Counted from the stretch's first letter, positions 18,279-28,368 are shown. The stretch is DNA of 64,000 nt from Rhodococcus sp. 14-2483-1-2 (GCF_002259405.1 NZ_NPFW01000004.1:1-64000); one strand, 5' to 3'. Made by a program: numbers and translations. Notes: a model not told the origin generated them from the letters alone.

Positions 18279-19531
18279 ACCGATTCCTTTCGACTGTGAC
18301 TCGTCGGCGACAGGGCGTCGAACTCGTCGGGCGGCAGCCCGGCTCGGCACCGCCGAGATGCTGCCCACAGCTGTTCGGTGAACTCCCCGCCGAACTCCGC
18401 TGCGAGGTCGAGCAATTCGGTTGCGGCCGTGCATAGGTCGCCATCTGTCAGCCCGACGCGGGCCGCGTCGAGCCACCGTCCGGCCGTCCCGCCGCCGATC
18501 TCGGTGGCGCGGGCGACCAGTTCGGGTGTGGACAGCAGTGCCTCGAATGCCGCCGCCGGAACCACCCACTGGCCGTCCGGCTGCGCGTCGAGATAACGAA
18601 TCTCGAGGTGCCCGCAGGCGCGCACCTGGGGGAACAAGGTGGTCAGGTGGTAGTCGAGATCTCCGTGCGTGGGGGCGCGCCCCACAACGCCCGGATCGTC
18701 CAACCACTGTGCGAACGTCGTACCCGCAGGCGCTTCCCAGTTCTGGTCGACGCCTTGGATGCAGAGCAGCGGAACGTCGAGTGCCCAGCGTGCGTAGTCG
18801 GCAATCGGGTCTCCGGTGTTCGGAACCGCAGTCCTGCTCGAATCGGTTCTGCTGGAATCGAGTTCGAGCCAGGTCCGCATCCGCTGGGATGCCCACCGCC
18901 CCGCGGGTGCACCCGCGAGTTCGGGAGAGCGCGCGAACGCAGCCACGAAGGCGGGACCGATGACGTGGAGCATGTGCCAGCGCGCGGCGACCTCGGCGCG
19001 ATCACGGCCGGCATCGACACTCACCTGAGCCGCAGCGGTGTTGCACATCATCAACTTGCCGAAGGGGCCGATGGTGGTGAACCGATTCTCCATCGCGCAG
19101 TACCGCGGTAGAACGAGGAGGCGTTCGGGTGCCCGAGAGGTATCTGCCGGAACAGATGCGATGTCGATGCCTGCATCACCGAGAATGTTCCGCAACAGCC
19201 GCGCATCGGCGTCGAGCATCGGTGCGAGTCGAGAAACGGATGTATAAGGCGAACTGGACAATTCGACCTGACCGCCGGGTTCGACGGTGACAATGCTTCC
19301 GCCCGGCAACGACAGGGCGGGTGACTCGGGATCGATACTGCGCGGGGAATGATCACCGAGCGCAGCGGCCAGAGCCGAGAGGGTCGGACGCGTTCCGTCG
19401 TCGAGGGCGGTGAGCCACTCGAGTTCGGCACCGACGAGAGCCGGTGGCCCCAGCTTGAAACACACCTTCGACACATATGCCTCTGCTGCCGGGCGCGAGC
19501 TCAGCCCGAGAGACTTCTCGTTGGACGACAC
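18275..19531 (-). CDS. egtA: Glutamate-cysteine ligase EgtA
   Basis: EgtA ligates glutamate and cysteine to gamma-glutamylcysteine, the sulfur donor used by EgtB. It belongs to the GCS2-type ligases; GAELEWL near residue 35, the VEPGGQVELSS box around residue 85, and HLEIRYLDAQP in the C-terminal half are family features. The 418-residue protein starts with ATG and is the first gene of the egt operon. The divergent gene at 19678 leaves a 146-bp spacer that must hold both promoters. No clear operator was recognised there. Confidence 0.94.
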   Translation of the reverse strand: MSSNEKSLGLSSRPAAEAYVSKVCFKLGPPALVGAELEWLTALDDGTRPTLSALAAALGDHSPRSIDPESPALSLPGGSIVTVEPGGQVELSSSPYTSVSRLAPMLDADARLLRNILGDAGIDIASVPADTSRAPERLLVLPRYCAMENRFTTIGPFGKLMMCNTAAAQVSVDAGRDRAEVAARWHMLHVIGPAFVAAFARSPELAGAPAGRWASQRMRTWLELDSSRTDSSRTAVPNTGDPIADYARWALDVPLLCIQGVDQNWEAPAGTTFAQWLDDPGVVGRAPTHGDLDYHLTTLFPQVRACGHLEIRYLDAQPDGQWVVPAAAFEALLSTPELVARATEIGGGTAGRWLDAARVGLTDGDLCTAATELLDLAAEFGGEFTEQLWAASRRCRAGLPPDEFDALSPTSHSRKESV

Positions 19532-19677
19532 TCATTCCTTCTTTCCGCACTCAACACGTTCTCCGCTACCGAACGTACCCAGCTGCGAGGATCGAAAACG
19601 CCGCGATCCCTCGTCTCGTCGAGGCTACCGATTGTGGAACTCTGGTGCCCGAGAGTTCGCTACCGAAAGGACGACCG

Positions 19678-20847
19678 ATGCTCGATCACGACCGCATTCG
19701 ACGCGACACCCCGAGTGCGTCGGGCCGGGTGTTTCTCGACAGCGCCGGATCCTCGTTACCTCCGACCGTCGTCCTCGATACCGCGATCGCGCACCTGCGC
19801 CGGGAAGCAGAAATCGGTGGCTACCAGGCTGCGGCAGAACGCCGGAACGACCTCGACGCAGTCAAGACCTCGATCGGAACCTTGATCGGAGCCGCGGCGT
19901 CCAGCATCGCACTGAGCGATTCGGCAACGCGGGCCTGGACCGACTTCTTCTACTCGGTACCGCTGTCCCACGGCGACCGAATCCTGCTGTGCGAGGCCGA
20001 ATACGCCAGCAACGCGATCTCCGCCCTCCACCGCGCCGAGGTCACCGGTGCAACGGTGGAGATCGTCCCGAGTGACGAATCGGGACGCATCGACGTGCAC
20101 GCACTGGAATCGATGCTCGACGACCGAGTGAAACTGATCTCGGTGGTACACGCCCCCACCAACGGCGGTCTGATCAATCCCGCCCGTGCCGTCGCCGATC
20201 TCGCGCACCGCCACGGTGCACTGGTCCTGCTCGACGCCTGCCAGTCCATCGGGCAGATGCGCGTCGACGTCGAGGAGTTGGGAGTCGATGCGCTCTCGGC
20301 CACCGGCCGCAAATGGCTGCGCGGCCCCCGCGGAACCGGCTTCCTCTACCTGCGGCCGGGATTGGCGTCGACGCTGCATCCCCCTGCCCTCGACTTGCAC
20401 AGCGCCCAATGGGTCGACCGGCAGACGTATCGAATGGCCGACGACGCCACGCGATTCGAGTTCTGGGAGTGCGACGTCGCGGCCAGGCTCGCCCTCGGAG
20501 CGGCCGTGGACTATCTCCTCGAGCTCGGTATCGACCAGGTGGAAGAGGCCGTTGTCGAACGTGCCGAATACCTTCGGGCCGGGCTCCGGGCGATCCCCGG
20601 GGTGACCGTGCACGACCTGGGCGACCGCAAGAACGGCATCGTCTCGTTCACAGTGGACGGTGAAGAGCCCGAGGCTGTCCGTGACCGGCTCTGGGGCCGG
20701 GAAGTGACGGTGCGAGTCAGCTACCGCAGCTCGACACAACTGGACATGACGAGCCGGGGACTCGACGCCGTCGTGCGCGCATCTCCCCACTATTTCGTCA
20801 CGTTCGCGGAACTGGACACGATGCTCGCTGCGCTCGCAGGTGAGTGA
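19678..20847 (+). CDS. egtE: PLP-dependent class V aminotransferase-fold enzyme, probable EgtE
   Basis: EgtE is the hercynylcysteine sulfoxide C-S lyase, releasing ergothioneine. This 389-residue protein has the class V aminotransferase fold: the cofactor Asp is in LVLLDACQSIGQ (about D186) and the Schiff-base lysine is K212 in ATGRKWLRGPRGTGFL. The early RREAEIGGY segment resembles mycobacterial EgtE. The ATG follows a GAAAGG ribosome site. The divergent placement beside egtA supports the pathway role, but related cysteine-desulfurase-like enzymes share these motifs, so the symbol rests partly on context. Its 3' end overlaps the convergent EamA gene by 58 bp. Confidence 0.72.
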   Translation: MLDHDRIRRDTPSASGRVFLDSAGSSLPPTVVLDTAIAHLRREAEIGGYQAAAERRNDLDAVKTSIGTLIGAAASSIALSDSATRAWTDFFYSVPLSHGDRILLCEAEYASNAISALHRAEVTGATVEIVPSDESGRIDVHALESMLDDRVKLISVVHAPTNGGLINPARAVADLAHRHGALVLLDACQSIGQMRVDVEELGVDALSATGRKWLRGPRGTGFLYLRPGLASTLHPPALDLHSAQWVDRQTYRMADDATRFEFWECDVAARLALGAAVDYLLELGIDQVEEAVVERAEYLRAGLRAIPGVTVHDLGDRKNGIVSFTVDGEEPEAVRDRLWGREVTVRVSYRSSTQLDMTSRGLDAVVRASPHYFVTFAELDTMLAALAGE

Positions 20848-21755
20848 CACTTCGTAGCAGAGCCGGCAGGAGTGGAGCCGGCGGAACGACCCGTCGAACC
20901 GTCGCTCACATAGGCAGCAACCCCGATCGCCGAGACCACGAGTCCACCCACTCCGAGCCAGGTGATCGCGTCGCCGAACATCACGAATGCCCACAACATC
21001 GTCGTCGGCGGTGTCAGGTAGAGCAGCACGCTGGCGCGAGTGGGGCCGTTGCGACGCACCACGAACAGGTACGCGCCGTACGCCCCGAAGGTCGAGAGCA
21101 CCACCGTCCAGGCGACAGCCGCGACGAAGCCCGTCGTCATCGGCGGTGCGACATCGCCGGCCAGCGCGCTCCACGTCATGAATCCGACTGCACTGATGGA
21201 ACATTGGATCGCCATCGCGAGGGGGATCGGCTCTGTGGGGTCCAGTAGCCGTTGACCGATCGTGCCCACCGACAGTGCCAGCATGCCCGCAGCCGGTAGT
21301 AGATAGACGGGCCAGGCGAGGTCGGCACCGGACATGTCCCCCACCACTACCAGCGATACCCCGACGATCCCGACGACCAGTCCCAGGGTCTGCCGTCCTC
21401 CGACGCGTTCGCCGAAGACCCTGCTCGACGCCATCGCGACCACCAGCGGCTGCAGTGCGGCGATCAACGCGGCGACACCGGGTGGCACGCCCATCCCGAT
21501 TCCGGTGATGGTGGCTCCGAGGTAGAGGAACTGACAGAACAGGCCGAGGACTGCGTGGATTCGGATGGCATGCCAGGTGGGGGTCAGCCCTCGATACCGG
21601 CACCACGCGATCAGCAGCACAACGGCGGCGAGGTAGCGCCAGGCCAGAAGGGTGTGGGCCGGAGCCTCGGCGGTTCCGAGCTCGGCTCCGATGAAGCCCG
21701 AACTCCACAGCACCACCAGTGCCGTACCTGCGATGGCGTCGACGCGTGGTCTCAT
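20790..21755 (-). CDS. EamA/DMT-family transporter
   Basis: A 321-residue inner-membrane protein with ten predicted hydrophobic helices in two homologous EamA halves, typical of drug/metabolite exporters. Residues about 289-321 are unlike the rest: the stretch GRSAGSTPAG is encoded by the 22-bp dispersed repeat, and the remainder reads antisense through the 3' end of egtE. The normal C-terminus would be near the end of the last helix (GVAAYVSDGST). It is divergently transcribed from a TetR gene with an operator-like palindrome between them, so substrate-responsive control is likely. The substrate is unknown; neighbouring egt genes do not by themselves imply ergothioneine export. Confidence 0.88.
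   Translation of the reverse strand: MRPRVDAIAGTALVVLWSSGFIGAELGTAEAPAHTLLAWRYLAAVVLLIAWCRYRGLTPTWHAIRIHAVLGLFCQFLYLGATITGIGMGVPPGVAALIAALQPLVVAMASSRVFGERVGGRQTLGLVVGIVGVSLVVVGDMSGADLAWPVYLLPAAGMLALSVGTIGQRLLDPTEPIPLAMAIQCSISAVGFMTWSALAGDVAPPMTTGFVAAVAWTVVLSTFGAYGAYLFVVRRNGPTRASVLLYLTPPTTMLWAFVMFGDAITWLGVGGLVVSAIGVAAYVSDGSTGRSAGSTPAGSATKCHSPASAASIVSSSANVTK
20869..20890 (+). repeat. Dispersed 22-bp repeat, copy 2
   Basis: GGAGTGGAGCC followed by GGCGGAACGAC, with CTG of the consensus changed to CGG. It lies 22 bp past the egtE stop and inside the minus-strand EamA coding sequence, where it supplies codons for R-S-A-G-S-T-P. The flanking GCCGGC direct motif on both sides can pair as a small stem. 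Confidence 0.75.
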
Positions 21756-21769
21756 GAATCGATGTAAAC

Positions 21770-21783
21770 ATACAGGTCTGTAT
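21770..21783. promoter_or_regulatory. Operator-like palindrome between EamA and TetR genes
   Basis: ATACAG-GT-CTGTAT, a perfect inverted repeat with 6-bp arms, lies centrally in the 73-bp divergent spacer and overlaps a TATACT sequence that could be a -10 element for the TetR gene. It is the most likely binding site of the adjacent TetR protein. Confidence 0.6.
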
Positions 21784-21828
21784 ACTTGCAGTGCACCCGT
21801 CGCTCACCAGCGCTTTCGAAAGGCAACC

Positions 21829-22437
21829 ATGCTCGACAAGCCACTCACCCCCGCCGGAGAACGCATCCTGACCGTCGCCAGCGAACTGTTCTACGCTCGC
21901 GGCATCCGAGCAGTCGGAGTCGACCTCATCGCGGAGGAGGCCGGCACCACGAAGAAGACCCTGTACGACCGATTCGGCTCCAAGGACGGTCTGGTGCAGC
22001 GATACCTCACCCGCCGGTACGGACTGTGGTGCGACCACGTGACGCAGTACGTCGAATCCCTCGAACCCGGCGACGCACGCATCCTCGGGGTGTACGACGC
22101 CCTGGACGTCTGGATGCGCGACAACCACCGCGGCTGCGGATTCGTCAACGCCTTCGCGGAGTTCGGCGGCACCGACAGCCCGGTGCTCGCGATCATCGAG
22201 TCCGAGAAGAACTGGACGAGATCGTTGTTCGCGCGACTGGCCGGCGAAGCCGGATACCCCGACGCCGAACAGCTGGGAACCCGACTGTCGGTGTTGCACG
22301 AGGGCGCGGTGGTGATGGGGACGGCGGGAGCTCGCGACGACGCGATAGTGGTCGCGCGGGGCATCGCGTCCGACCTGCTCGCTGCACTCGCAGGTGCACG
22401 CACGTTCGCAGCAGGGGTCGAGCTTCCACGCACCTGA
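21829..22437 (+). CDS. TetR/AcrR regulator divergent from the EamA transporter
   Basis: A 202-residue regulator. The HTH spans roughly residues 31-50 ([20 protein letters not shown]), a form common in YxaF/AcrR-like repressors of efflux genes. The ATG after AAAGG gives the expected N-terminus. The C-terminal domain contains [15 protein letters not shown] and a His near LHEGAVVMG, features seen in TetR_C proteins of this subgroup. It probably represses the divergent EamA transporter and itself through the ATACAG palindrome, with induction by the transported compound. The inducer cannot be inferred. Confidence 0.88.
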   Translation: MLDKPLTPAGERILTVASELFYARGIRAVGVDLIAEEAGTTKKTLYDRFGSKDGLVQRYLTRRYGLWCDHVTQYVESLEPGDARILGVYDALDVWMRDNHRGCGFVNAFAEFGGTDSPVLAIIESEKNWTRSLFARLAGEAGYPDAEQLGTRLSVLHEGAVVMGTAGARDDAIVVARGIASDLLAALAGARTFAAGVELPRT

Positions 22438-22616
22438 CGTGGTCGTGTATTGTTTCCCAGGTTGTCTCGGCGAGGGTAGATCCGGAAATCTTCGGATCCA
22501 CCGTTATCGACGCGGCTCGGCCCCGTTGGCCGCGCTCGTTCGTGTCCGCCCCGACGAGCTTGACCGCCCGACGAAGTACGCCGCAAGAACCACATTTATC
22601 AGGAGCACCTAGCACC

Positions 22617-23279
22617 ATGGCATCGAAGGTAAACAATCTCACCGCGCTGGTCCGCACCGAATTCGGCAAGGGCGCTGCTCGCCGCACCCGTCGCGACGGC
22701 CTCGTTCCCGCCGTTCTGTACGGACACGCCACCGACCCCCAGCACCTCGCGCTGGACGCACGCGCGTTCGCAGCGGTGCTGCGTAACGACGGCACCAACG
22801 CCGTGCTGACCCTCGACATCGACGGCAAGTCCCAGCTGGCTCTGACCAAGTCGATCGTCGTGCACCCGATCCGTCGCAGCATCGAGCACGCCGACCTCCT
22901 CGTCCTGAAGAAGGGCGAGCGCGTCACCGTCGAGGTCAACATCATCGTCGAGGGCGACGCCGCACCGGGCACCCTCGTCACCACCGACTCGACCGCGGTC
23001 GAGATCGAGGCCGACGCACTGGAGATCCCGGAGAACTTCGTCGTCTCCGTCGAAGAGGCTCAGATCGGTACCCAGATCACCGCAGCCGACCTGGACCTTC
23101 CGTCCGGCGTCACGCTGGTCTCCGATGGCGAGACGCTGCTCGTCAACGTCGTCGAGGCTCCGTCCGAGGAAGACCTCGAGGCCGACGGCGAAGGCACCGA
23201 GCCCATCTCCGAAGAGGGCGAGGCCGAGACTCAGGAAGAAGCCGAGTCCAAGGACGAGGAAAGCTCCGACGAGAGCTGA
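22617..23279 (+). CDS. rplY: 50S ribosomal protein L25 (TL5/CTC form)
   Basis: L25 of the CTC type binds 5S rRNA in the large ribosomal subunit. The 220-residue protein has an N-terminal L25 RNA-binding domain ([29 protein letters not shown]), a C-terminal TL5 domain, and a strongly acidic tail (after about residue 180, rich in Glu/Asp/Ser) typical of actinobacterial L25. The ATG was chosen because it starts the conserved domain after AGGAGCACCTAGCACC; the open frame upstream is antisense to TetR-type coding and was rejected. A leader of about 180 nt with a GATCCG/CGGATC stem (22479-22498) precedes it and could be involved in expression control. A strong terminator separates it from pth. Confidence 0.95.
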   Translation: MASKVNNLTALVRTEFGKGAARRTRRDGLVPAVLYGHATDPQHLALDARAFAAVLRNDGTNAVLTLDIDGKSQLALTKSIVVHPIRRSIEHADLLVLKKGERVTVEVNIIVEGDAAPGTLVTTDSTAVEIEADALEIPENFVVSVEEAQIGTQITAADLDLPSGVTLVSDGETLLVNVVEAPSEEDLEADGEGTEPISEEGEAETQEEAESKDEESSDES

Positions 23280-23296
23280 TACTCACCCCCGCACGT

Positions 23297-23338
23297 CGAA
23301 CGGCGCGCCACTTCCCACGGGAGGTGGCGCGCCGTTCG
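23297..23338. terminator. Strong hairpin after rplY
   Basis: A perfect 15-bp inverted repeat, CGAACGGCGCGCCAC ... GTGGCGCGCCGTTCG, with further partial pairing inside the loop (TTCCC/GGGA). It begins 18 bp after the rplY stop. The T tract is weak, but the stem is very stable and fits an actinobacterial terminator. Confidence 0.8.
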
Positions 23339-23360
23339 CCTTCGAATAGCCGATGAGAGA

Positions 23361-23966
23361 ATGACGCACGTGAGCACCGAACCTGCACCCCTCGACGGGC
23401 CCGCACTGATCGTCGGCCTGGGAAACCCCGGTCCGCAGTACGAAAAGACCCGTCACAACGTGGGATTCATGGTGGCCGACGCCCTTGCCGGACGCATCGG
23501 CGGGTCGTTCTCCTCGCACAAGAAGTCCAACTCCGACATCGTGCAGGCCCGTCTCGGCAGTCGCTCGGTGATCATCGCCAAGCCGCGTACCTTCATGAAT
23601 CTCTCGGGTCAGCCGGTGGCTGCGTTGGCGCGTTTCTTCTCGATCGAGCCTGCGAACATCGTGGTGGTGCACGACGAGCTGGACATCGACTTCGGTGCTC
23701 TGCGACTCAAACTCGGCGGCGGCGAAGGCGGCCACAACGGCCTCCGCTCGATCTCGCAGCACCTGAGCACCAAGGACTACCTGCGGGTGCGCGTCGGCGT
23801 CGGGCGGCCACCGGGGCGAATGGATCCGGCGTCGTTCGTGCTCAAGCCGTTCTCCGCACCCGAGCGCAAGGACCTCGGCGTCGTCGTCGAGGAAGCCGCC
23901 GATGCCGCGGAGCTCCTGCTCTCGGCCGGCCTCGAAGCCGCCCAGAACAGGGTGCACCCGCGCTGA
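23361..23966 (+). CDS. pth: Peptidyl-tRNA hydrolase
   Basis: Pth frees tRNA from peptidyl-tRNAs dropped by the ribosome. The 201-residue protein has the family signatures [21 protein letters not shown] (catalytic His32), [10 protein letters not shown] and [14 protein letters not shown] with the conserved Asp. An ATG begins the called protein; a GTG three codons later is an alternative. It follows rplY, the arrangement found in mycobacteria and many actinobacteria, though here a strong hairpin lies between them. It converges with the acyl-AMP ligase gene. Confidence 0.95.
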   Translation: MTHVSTEPAPLDGPALIVGLGNPGPQYEKTRHNVGFMVADALAGRIGGSFSSHKKSNSDIVQARLGSRSVIIAKPRTFMNLSGQPVAALARFFSIEPANIVVVHDELDIDFGALRLKLGGGEGGHNGLRSISQHLSTKDYLRVRVGVGRPPGRMDPASFVLKPFSAPERKDLGVVVEEAADAAELLLSAGLEAAQNRVHPR

Positions 23967-23977
23967 TCGAGAGCGAA

Positions 23978-24055
23978 CCTCACACCCCTGTTGTGAGGCG
24001 CGCGCCGTCTCTCGCGTCCGAGCGTGGGCGCGCACCCCGCAGAAAGGGTGTGAGG
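23978..24055. terminator. Inverted repeats between pth and the acyl-AMP ligase
   Basis: CCTCACACCC pairs perfectly with GGGTGTGAGG 58 nt away, and the first seven bases can alternatively pair with TGTGAGG at 23992-23998. The two folds exclude each other. The site lies between convergent genes and probably contributes to termination on one or both strands. Confidence 0.45.
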
Positions 24056-24068
24056 TCTGCAGCCCGTT

Positions 24069-25703
24069 TCAGTTCAGCAGCGACGCCGAATTCGCCCGAC
24101 GCAGTTTGCCGCTCGACGTCTTCGGAATACTGCCCGGCCCCAGCACCGCAACCGTTCGGGGCCGTACACCCACCTCCGAGTGCACCGCGTGGATCACTTC
24201 GCGTTCGATGCGCTTGACCTCGTCAGGGTTGTCGATGTCGTTGGTTTCCACTGCCACCGCGAAACTTTCGCGCTTGTCACCGGCATCGAGCCGAATGGCG
24301 ACGGCATTGCCCGGCCGCACACCCGCAACGGTGCCCGCGGCCCGTTCGATGTCGGTGGGATAGATGTTGCGACCACCCATGATGATGACGTCCTTGATAC
24401 GTCCGCAGACGACCACCAGTTCGTCCTCGGTGATGTAGCCGACGTCACCGGTATCGAGCCAACCGTCCTCGTCGAGCGTCGACACCGGACCCTCCACGGT
24501 GATGTATCCGGGCGTGACGGCCTTGCCTCGCACCTCGATGATGCCGACGCCGCGCGCGGTGAGCACCTGCCCCTCCTTGTCGACGACGCGTCCCTCCAAC
24601 CCGGGAACGAACTTGCCGAGCGTCGCGAGGGAACGGGTGTTGCCACGGGTGGACGGGACGGCGCGACCGAGGGTCTCGAGCAGGTCCGCGTCGACCACGT
24701 CGATCACCTGCCCCTGAGCGGGATCCGGAATCGACACTGCGAGAGTCGTTTCCGCCATTCCGTAGACCGGAGCCAGAGCCAGCGGGTTCAGCTTGTACCG
24801 GGCCCCGGCCTCGGCGAGCGCGGTCATGGTGTCCGGATCGACCGGCTCGGCTCCGTTCCAGGCGTAGCGCAGAGTCGACAGATCGAGATCCAGATCGTCC
24901 TCGGCCTGACTCAACCGCCGCGCCAGCAGCGAGTACGCGAAGTTGGGTGCTGCGGTGACGGTTCCGCGGTACTTGTGAATCAGCTTGGCCCACAGCAGCG
25001 GCGAGCGCAGGAAGTCCAGTGGCGTGATGCTGACGACCTCGGCACCGACCTGCATCGGCACCGACAGAAAGCCCACCATCCCCATGTCGTGGAACAGTGG
25101 CAACCAGCTGACCATCACATCGGAATCGACATCGAATTCGATGCGATCGATCATGGCGTAGGCATTGACGTAGAAGTTCTCGTGCGTGATCCGCACGGCC
25201 TTCGGCGAACCGGTCGAGCCGGACGTGAGTTGCTGCAGCGCGATATCGGACTCGGCCGTCGGCACCGGATCGATGTCGCGACCGGTCTTCATGTCCTCGA
25301 TCTTCAGCACGGTGATGCCGCGCTCCTCGAGCACCGGTGCGGCGATGTCGAACGGAGCCCCGAGAATCACGGCCTTGGCCTCGATCATCCGCACGACGGT
25401 CTCGGTATCTTCACCCCAGACGGCGAGGTCGGTCCGAGGAGTGGGCTGGTGCAGCATCGTCACCGATCCCCCGCGCATCCACGTCGCCTGGCACGCGGGC
25501 GCGATGTCGACCGGCTGACCGGCCAGGATCCCGATCGCGTCCCCGTGTTCGACGCCTGCGTCGGCCAAGGCGCCGGCCATGCGCCGCGCCTGCTCATGGA
25601 TCTCACCCCAGGACTGCCGAAGCGCCTCGTCGGGCTCGCCGGTGACCAGACCGTGCTTGCTGGTGCTCGCGGTCTCGAACATCTCTTCGGTGAACTTGCT
25701 CAA
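24069..25703 (-). CDS. Fatty acyl-AMP ligase-like enzyme (Pks16/FadD type)
   Basis: A 544-residue ANL-superfamily adenylating enzyme, the same length as mycobacterial Rv1013 (Pks16), which also lies near rplY-pth. The AMP-binding P loop [12 protein letters not shown] is at about 159-170. Later motifs include [22 protein letters not shown] and [10 protein letters not shown], with the C-terminal Lys in [10 protein letters not shown]. Such enzymes activate fatty acids as acyl-AMP for transfer to CoA or to an acyl carrier/polyketide synthase. The TTG start follows a GAGGAG site with 7-nt spacing; the open frame upstream has atypical composition and was rejected. The acceptor partner is not in this window. 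Confidence 0.9.
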   Translation of the reverse strand: MSKFTEEMFETASTSKHGLVTGEPDEALRQSWGEIHEQARRMAGALADAGVEHGDAIGILAGQPVDIAPACQATWMRGGSVTMLHQPTPRTDLAVWGEDTETVVRMIEAKAVILGAPFDIAAPVLEERGITVLKIEDMKTGRDIDPVPTAESDIALQQLTSGSTGSPKAVRITHENFYVNAYAMIDRIEFDVDSDVMVSWLPLFHDMGMVGFLSVPMQVGAEVVSITPLDFLRSPLLWAKLIHKYRGTVTAAPNFAYSLLARRLSQAEDDLDLDLSTLRYAWNGAEPVDPDTMTALAEAGARYKLNPLALAPVYGMAETTLAVSIPDPAQGQVIDVVDADLLETLGRAVPSTRGNTRSLATLGKFVPGLEGRVVDKEGQVLTARGVGIIEVRGKAVTPGYITVEGPVSTLDEDGWLDTGDVGYITEDELVVVCGRIKDVIIMGGRNIYPTDIERAAGTVAGVRPGNAVAIRLDAGDKRESFAVAVETNDIDNPDEVKRIEREVIHAVHSEVGVRPRTVAVLGPGSIPKTSSGKLRRANSASLLN

Positions 25704-25849
25704 CGCGCATCTCCTCGTGAGGGATCTCCCGGCCCACCGTTCACAGTAGGCACTCCCGCCCCGACCGAGGGGAACAACGGGCCGCGTATCCTTTAATTTT
25801 GCCCCGGCCACTCTTTCGGTGCCGCCCTTGCTACGAGAATGAGGTCTTC

Positions 25850-27544
25850 GTGAGTACCCCGTCCAGCACCCCCGACGTCGACGCAACGCTCGAAGGGTCC
25901 GGACCGGCAGCGCTCGACGAGTCCGGGACCACCCGAGGTCAGGCCAAAGAGCTCGAGACCGAGGTCGCGAGGCGTCGAACATTCGCGGTGATCTCGCACC
26001 CCGACGCCGGTAAGTCGACGCTCACCGAGGCCCTCGCCCTGCATGCACGTGTCATCTCCGAGGCCGGTGCCATCCACGGCAAAGCCGGCCGTCGCTCCAC
26101 CGTCTCCGACTGGATGGAGATGGAGAAGGCCCGCGGTATCTCGGTGAGTTCGACTGCGCTGCAGTTCAATTACCAGACCTCCCCCGACGCCGAGATCACC
26201 AACGTCATCAACCTCGTCGACACCCCCGGCCACGCCGACTTCTCCGAGGACACCTACCGCGTGCTGACCGCCGTCGACGCGGCAGTGATGTTGATCGACG
26301 CCGCCAAAGGCCTCGAGCCGCAGACCCTCAAGCTGTTCCAGGTGTGCCGCCAGTTCGGCATCCCGGTCATCACCGTCATCAACAAGTGGGACCGCCCGGG
26401 CCAGTCGCCGCTCGAGCTCCTCGACGAGATCGAGTCGCGGATCGGCCTCACGCCGACGCCTCTCTACTGGCCCGTCGGGATCGCCGGTGACTTCCGCGGC
26501 CTGCTCGACGTACAGGACGGCAGCTACATCCGTTTCACCCGCACCGCCGGTGGTGCGACCATCGCGCCCGAGGAATTCATGACGGCCGAGGCCGCGGCCG
26601 AACGTGAGGGCGTCGACTGGGACACCGCCGTCGAGGAGAGCGATCTGCTGATCTCGAGCGGTCAGCAGCACGATCAGGAGATGTTCCTGGCCGGTCAGAC
26701 GTCGCCGGTGATCTTCGGCTCCGCGATGCTCAACTTCGGCGTCCGGCAGATTCTCGACACACTCGTGGCCCTCGCTCCGTCACCCGGCCCGCGTGACGAC
26801 GTCTCCGGCGGCGTACGCGAGGTCACCGATCCGTTCAGCGCGGTCGTGTTCAAGGTGCAGGCGGGCATGGACACCGCGCACCGCGACCGGCTGGCATTCA
26901 TGCGCGTCGTCTCCGGAGTGTTCGAGCGCGGCATGGTCGTCACCCACTCGCAGACCAAGAAGCCGTTCACCACCAAGTACGCGTTGACGGTGTTCGGTCG
27001 CGACCGTACGACCGTCGAGAACGCCTACCCGGGAGACATCGTCGGCCTCGTCAACGCGACCGCACTGGCCCCCGGTCACACGCTCTACACCGACAAGAAG
27101 GTCGAGTTCCCGCCCATCCCGTCGTTCGCACCCGAGCACTTCTCGGCACTGCGCGTCGACAGCGCCGACAAGTACAAGAAGTTCCGTCGGGCCGTCGAGC
27201 AACTCGACTCCGAGGGCGTCGTTCAGGTGCTGCGCAACGACATTCGCGGCGACGCGTCCCCCGTGCTCGCCGCCGTCGGACCCATGCAGTTCGAGGTCGT
27301 CACCGCACGGATGAAGACCGAGTTCGGCGTCGATGCTCGCATGGAACCACTCGGATACTCCCTTGCTCGACGCACCGACGCGGCCTCGGCCGTCGAGTTG
27401 GGTCGCCAACGCGGTGTCGAGGTCTTCACCCGCACCGACGGCGCGCTGCTCGCGCTGGTGAGCGACAAGTGGCGTCTGCAGTACATCCAGAAGGAAATGC
27501 CCGAACTGACCCTCGAACCACTCGTCGCCGCCGGTGATCAGTAG
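25850..27544 (+). CDS. prfC: Peptide chain release factor 3
   Basis: RF3 is a GTPase that removes RF1/RF2 from the ribosome after peptide release. The 564-residue protein has G1 SHPDAGKS at about 49-56, G3 DTPGHADF, G4 NKWD, and the C-terminal RF3 domains. The N-terminal 40 residues are a low-complexity extension. The GTG was chosen because it is 9 bp after GAGGTC and gives an ordinary family length; upstream in-frame codons extend into the intergenic region. pnuC follows after 24 bp, so a short operon is possible. Confidence 0.94.
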   Translation: MSTPSSTPDVDATLEGSGPAALDESGTTRGQAKELETEVARRRTFAVISHPDAGKSTLTEALALHARVISEAGAIHGKAGRRSTVSDWMEMEKARGISVSSTALQFNYQTSPDAEITNVINLVDTPGHADFSEDTYRVLTAVDAAVMLIDAAKGLEPQTLKLFQVCRQFGIPVITVINKWDRPGQSPLELLDEIESRIGLTPTPLYWPVGIAGDFRGLLDVQDGSYIRFTRTAGGATIAPEEFMTAEAAAEREGVDWDTAVEESDLLISSGQQHDQEMFLAGQTSPVIFGSAMLNFGVRQILDTLVALAPSPGPRDDVSGGVREVTDPFSAVVFKVQAGMDTAHRDRLAFMRVVSGVFERGMVVTHSQTKKPFTTKYALTVFGRDRTTVENAYPGDIVGLVNATALAPGHTLYTDKKVEFPPIPSFAPEHFSALRVDSADKYKKFRRAVEQLDSEGVVQVLRNDIRGDASPVLAAVGPMQFEVVTARMKTEFGVDARMEPLGYSLARRTDAASAVELGRQRGVEVFTRTDGALLALVSDKWRLQYIQKEMPELTLEPLVAAGDQ

Positions 27545-27568
27545 CTTGCACTCGCTCGTTGCGGGCTC

Positions 27569-28222
27569 GTGCTGATCGACCTGCTCGACGCGGAATTCTC
27601 CGTTCTCGGGCACCCGATTCTGTGGCGTGAGGTGGTCGGCAACGGTTTCGGCCTGCTCTCGGCGATCGGTGGGATGCGACGCGTCGTGTGGGCGTGGCCG
27701 GTGGGCATCATCGGAAATGCGTTGCTGTTCACCGTCTTTCTCGGCGGCGTGTTCCATACTCCGCAGGCGCTCGATCTGTACGGCCAGGCCGGGCGACAGC
27801 TGATGTTCATCGCCGTGAGCGTCTACGGGTTGATGCGCTGGCTGCGCGATTCGAAGCGTTCGGGGGCCGCGGTCGTGCCGAGGTGGGGCACGGCGCGGGA
27901 GCGGACGGCGATGATCGTCGTCGCGATCGTCGGCACGGTGGTGTTCGCGCAACTGTTCGGCTACCTCGGCTCGTTCGGCAAGTGGGCCGACGCATGGATC
28001 TTCACCGGATCCATGCTGGCGACCTTCGGAATGGCGCGTGGCCTCACCGAGTTCTGGCTGATCTGGATTGCGGTGGACATCGTGGGCGTACCACTGCTGA
28101 TCGTCGCCGGGTTCTATCCGTCCGCGGTTCTCTACCTCGTGTATGCCGCGTTCGTGGCCTGGGGATTCGCCGTGTGGTTCAGGATCCAGAACAAGAGCTT
28201 CGGTCAAAAAATGGCGTCGTAA
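27569..28222 (+). CDS. pnuC: Nicotinamide riboside transporter PnuC
   Basis: PnuC is an inner-membrane facilitator taking up nicotinamide riboside for NAD salvage. The 217-residue protein has seven or eight hydrophobic segments and the conserved GNGFGLLSAIGG, VWAWPVGIIGNALLF and WLIWIAVDIVGVPLL regions. The start is GTG. It lies close behind prfC on the same strand. No riboswitch-like structure is obvious in the short spacer, so regulation is unknown. Confidence 0.93.
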   Translation: MLIDLLDAEFSVLGHPILWREVVGNGFGLLSAIGGMRRVVWAWPVGIIGNALLFTVFLGGVFHTPQALDLYGQAGRQLMFIAVSVYGLMRWLRDSKRSGAAVVPRWGTARERTAMIVVAIVGTVVFAQLFGYLGSFGKWADAWIFTGSMLATFGMARGLTEFWLIWIAVDIVGVPLLIVAGFYPSAVLYLVYAAFVAWGFAVWFRIQNKSFGQKMAS

Positions 28223-28368
28223 ACAATCGTGATGCTACTCTCAGCGTGTCCGAACAAACTTCGAGTACGTTTTGCGTGCTCGACGCCGACCAGACCGTCC
28301 TGATCGATACCCGATCGTGACATCTCGGCGCGGAATCACCTGGGAATCACGATGAAGTGGAAAACGAC

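Noticed and set aside
15258..20847. A novel sulfur-metabolism cluster
   Set aside because: The five genes match the known ergothioneine pathway in order and motif content, so no novelty is claimed.
19756..22299. 847-codon minus-strand open frame over egtE, the EamA gene and the TetR gene
   Set aside because: It crosses three real genes in a shadow frame and shows no domain. The shorter EamA frame has ten membrane helices.
22479..22498. A ribosomal-protein leader riboswitch before rplY
   Set aside because: A single 6-bp hairpin (GATCCG/CGGATC) in the leader is too little to claim a regulated structure.
21786..23279. A 497-codon L25 fusion protein
   Set aside because: The N-terminal half lies in another frame of the TetR gene. 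The conserved L25 domain begins at the ATG at 22617, after a ribosome site.
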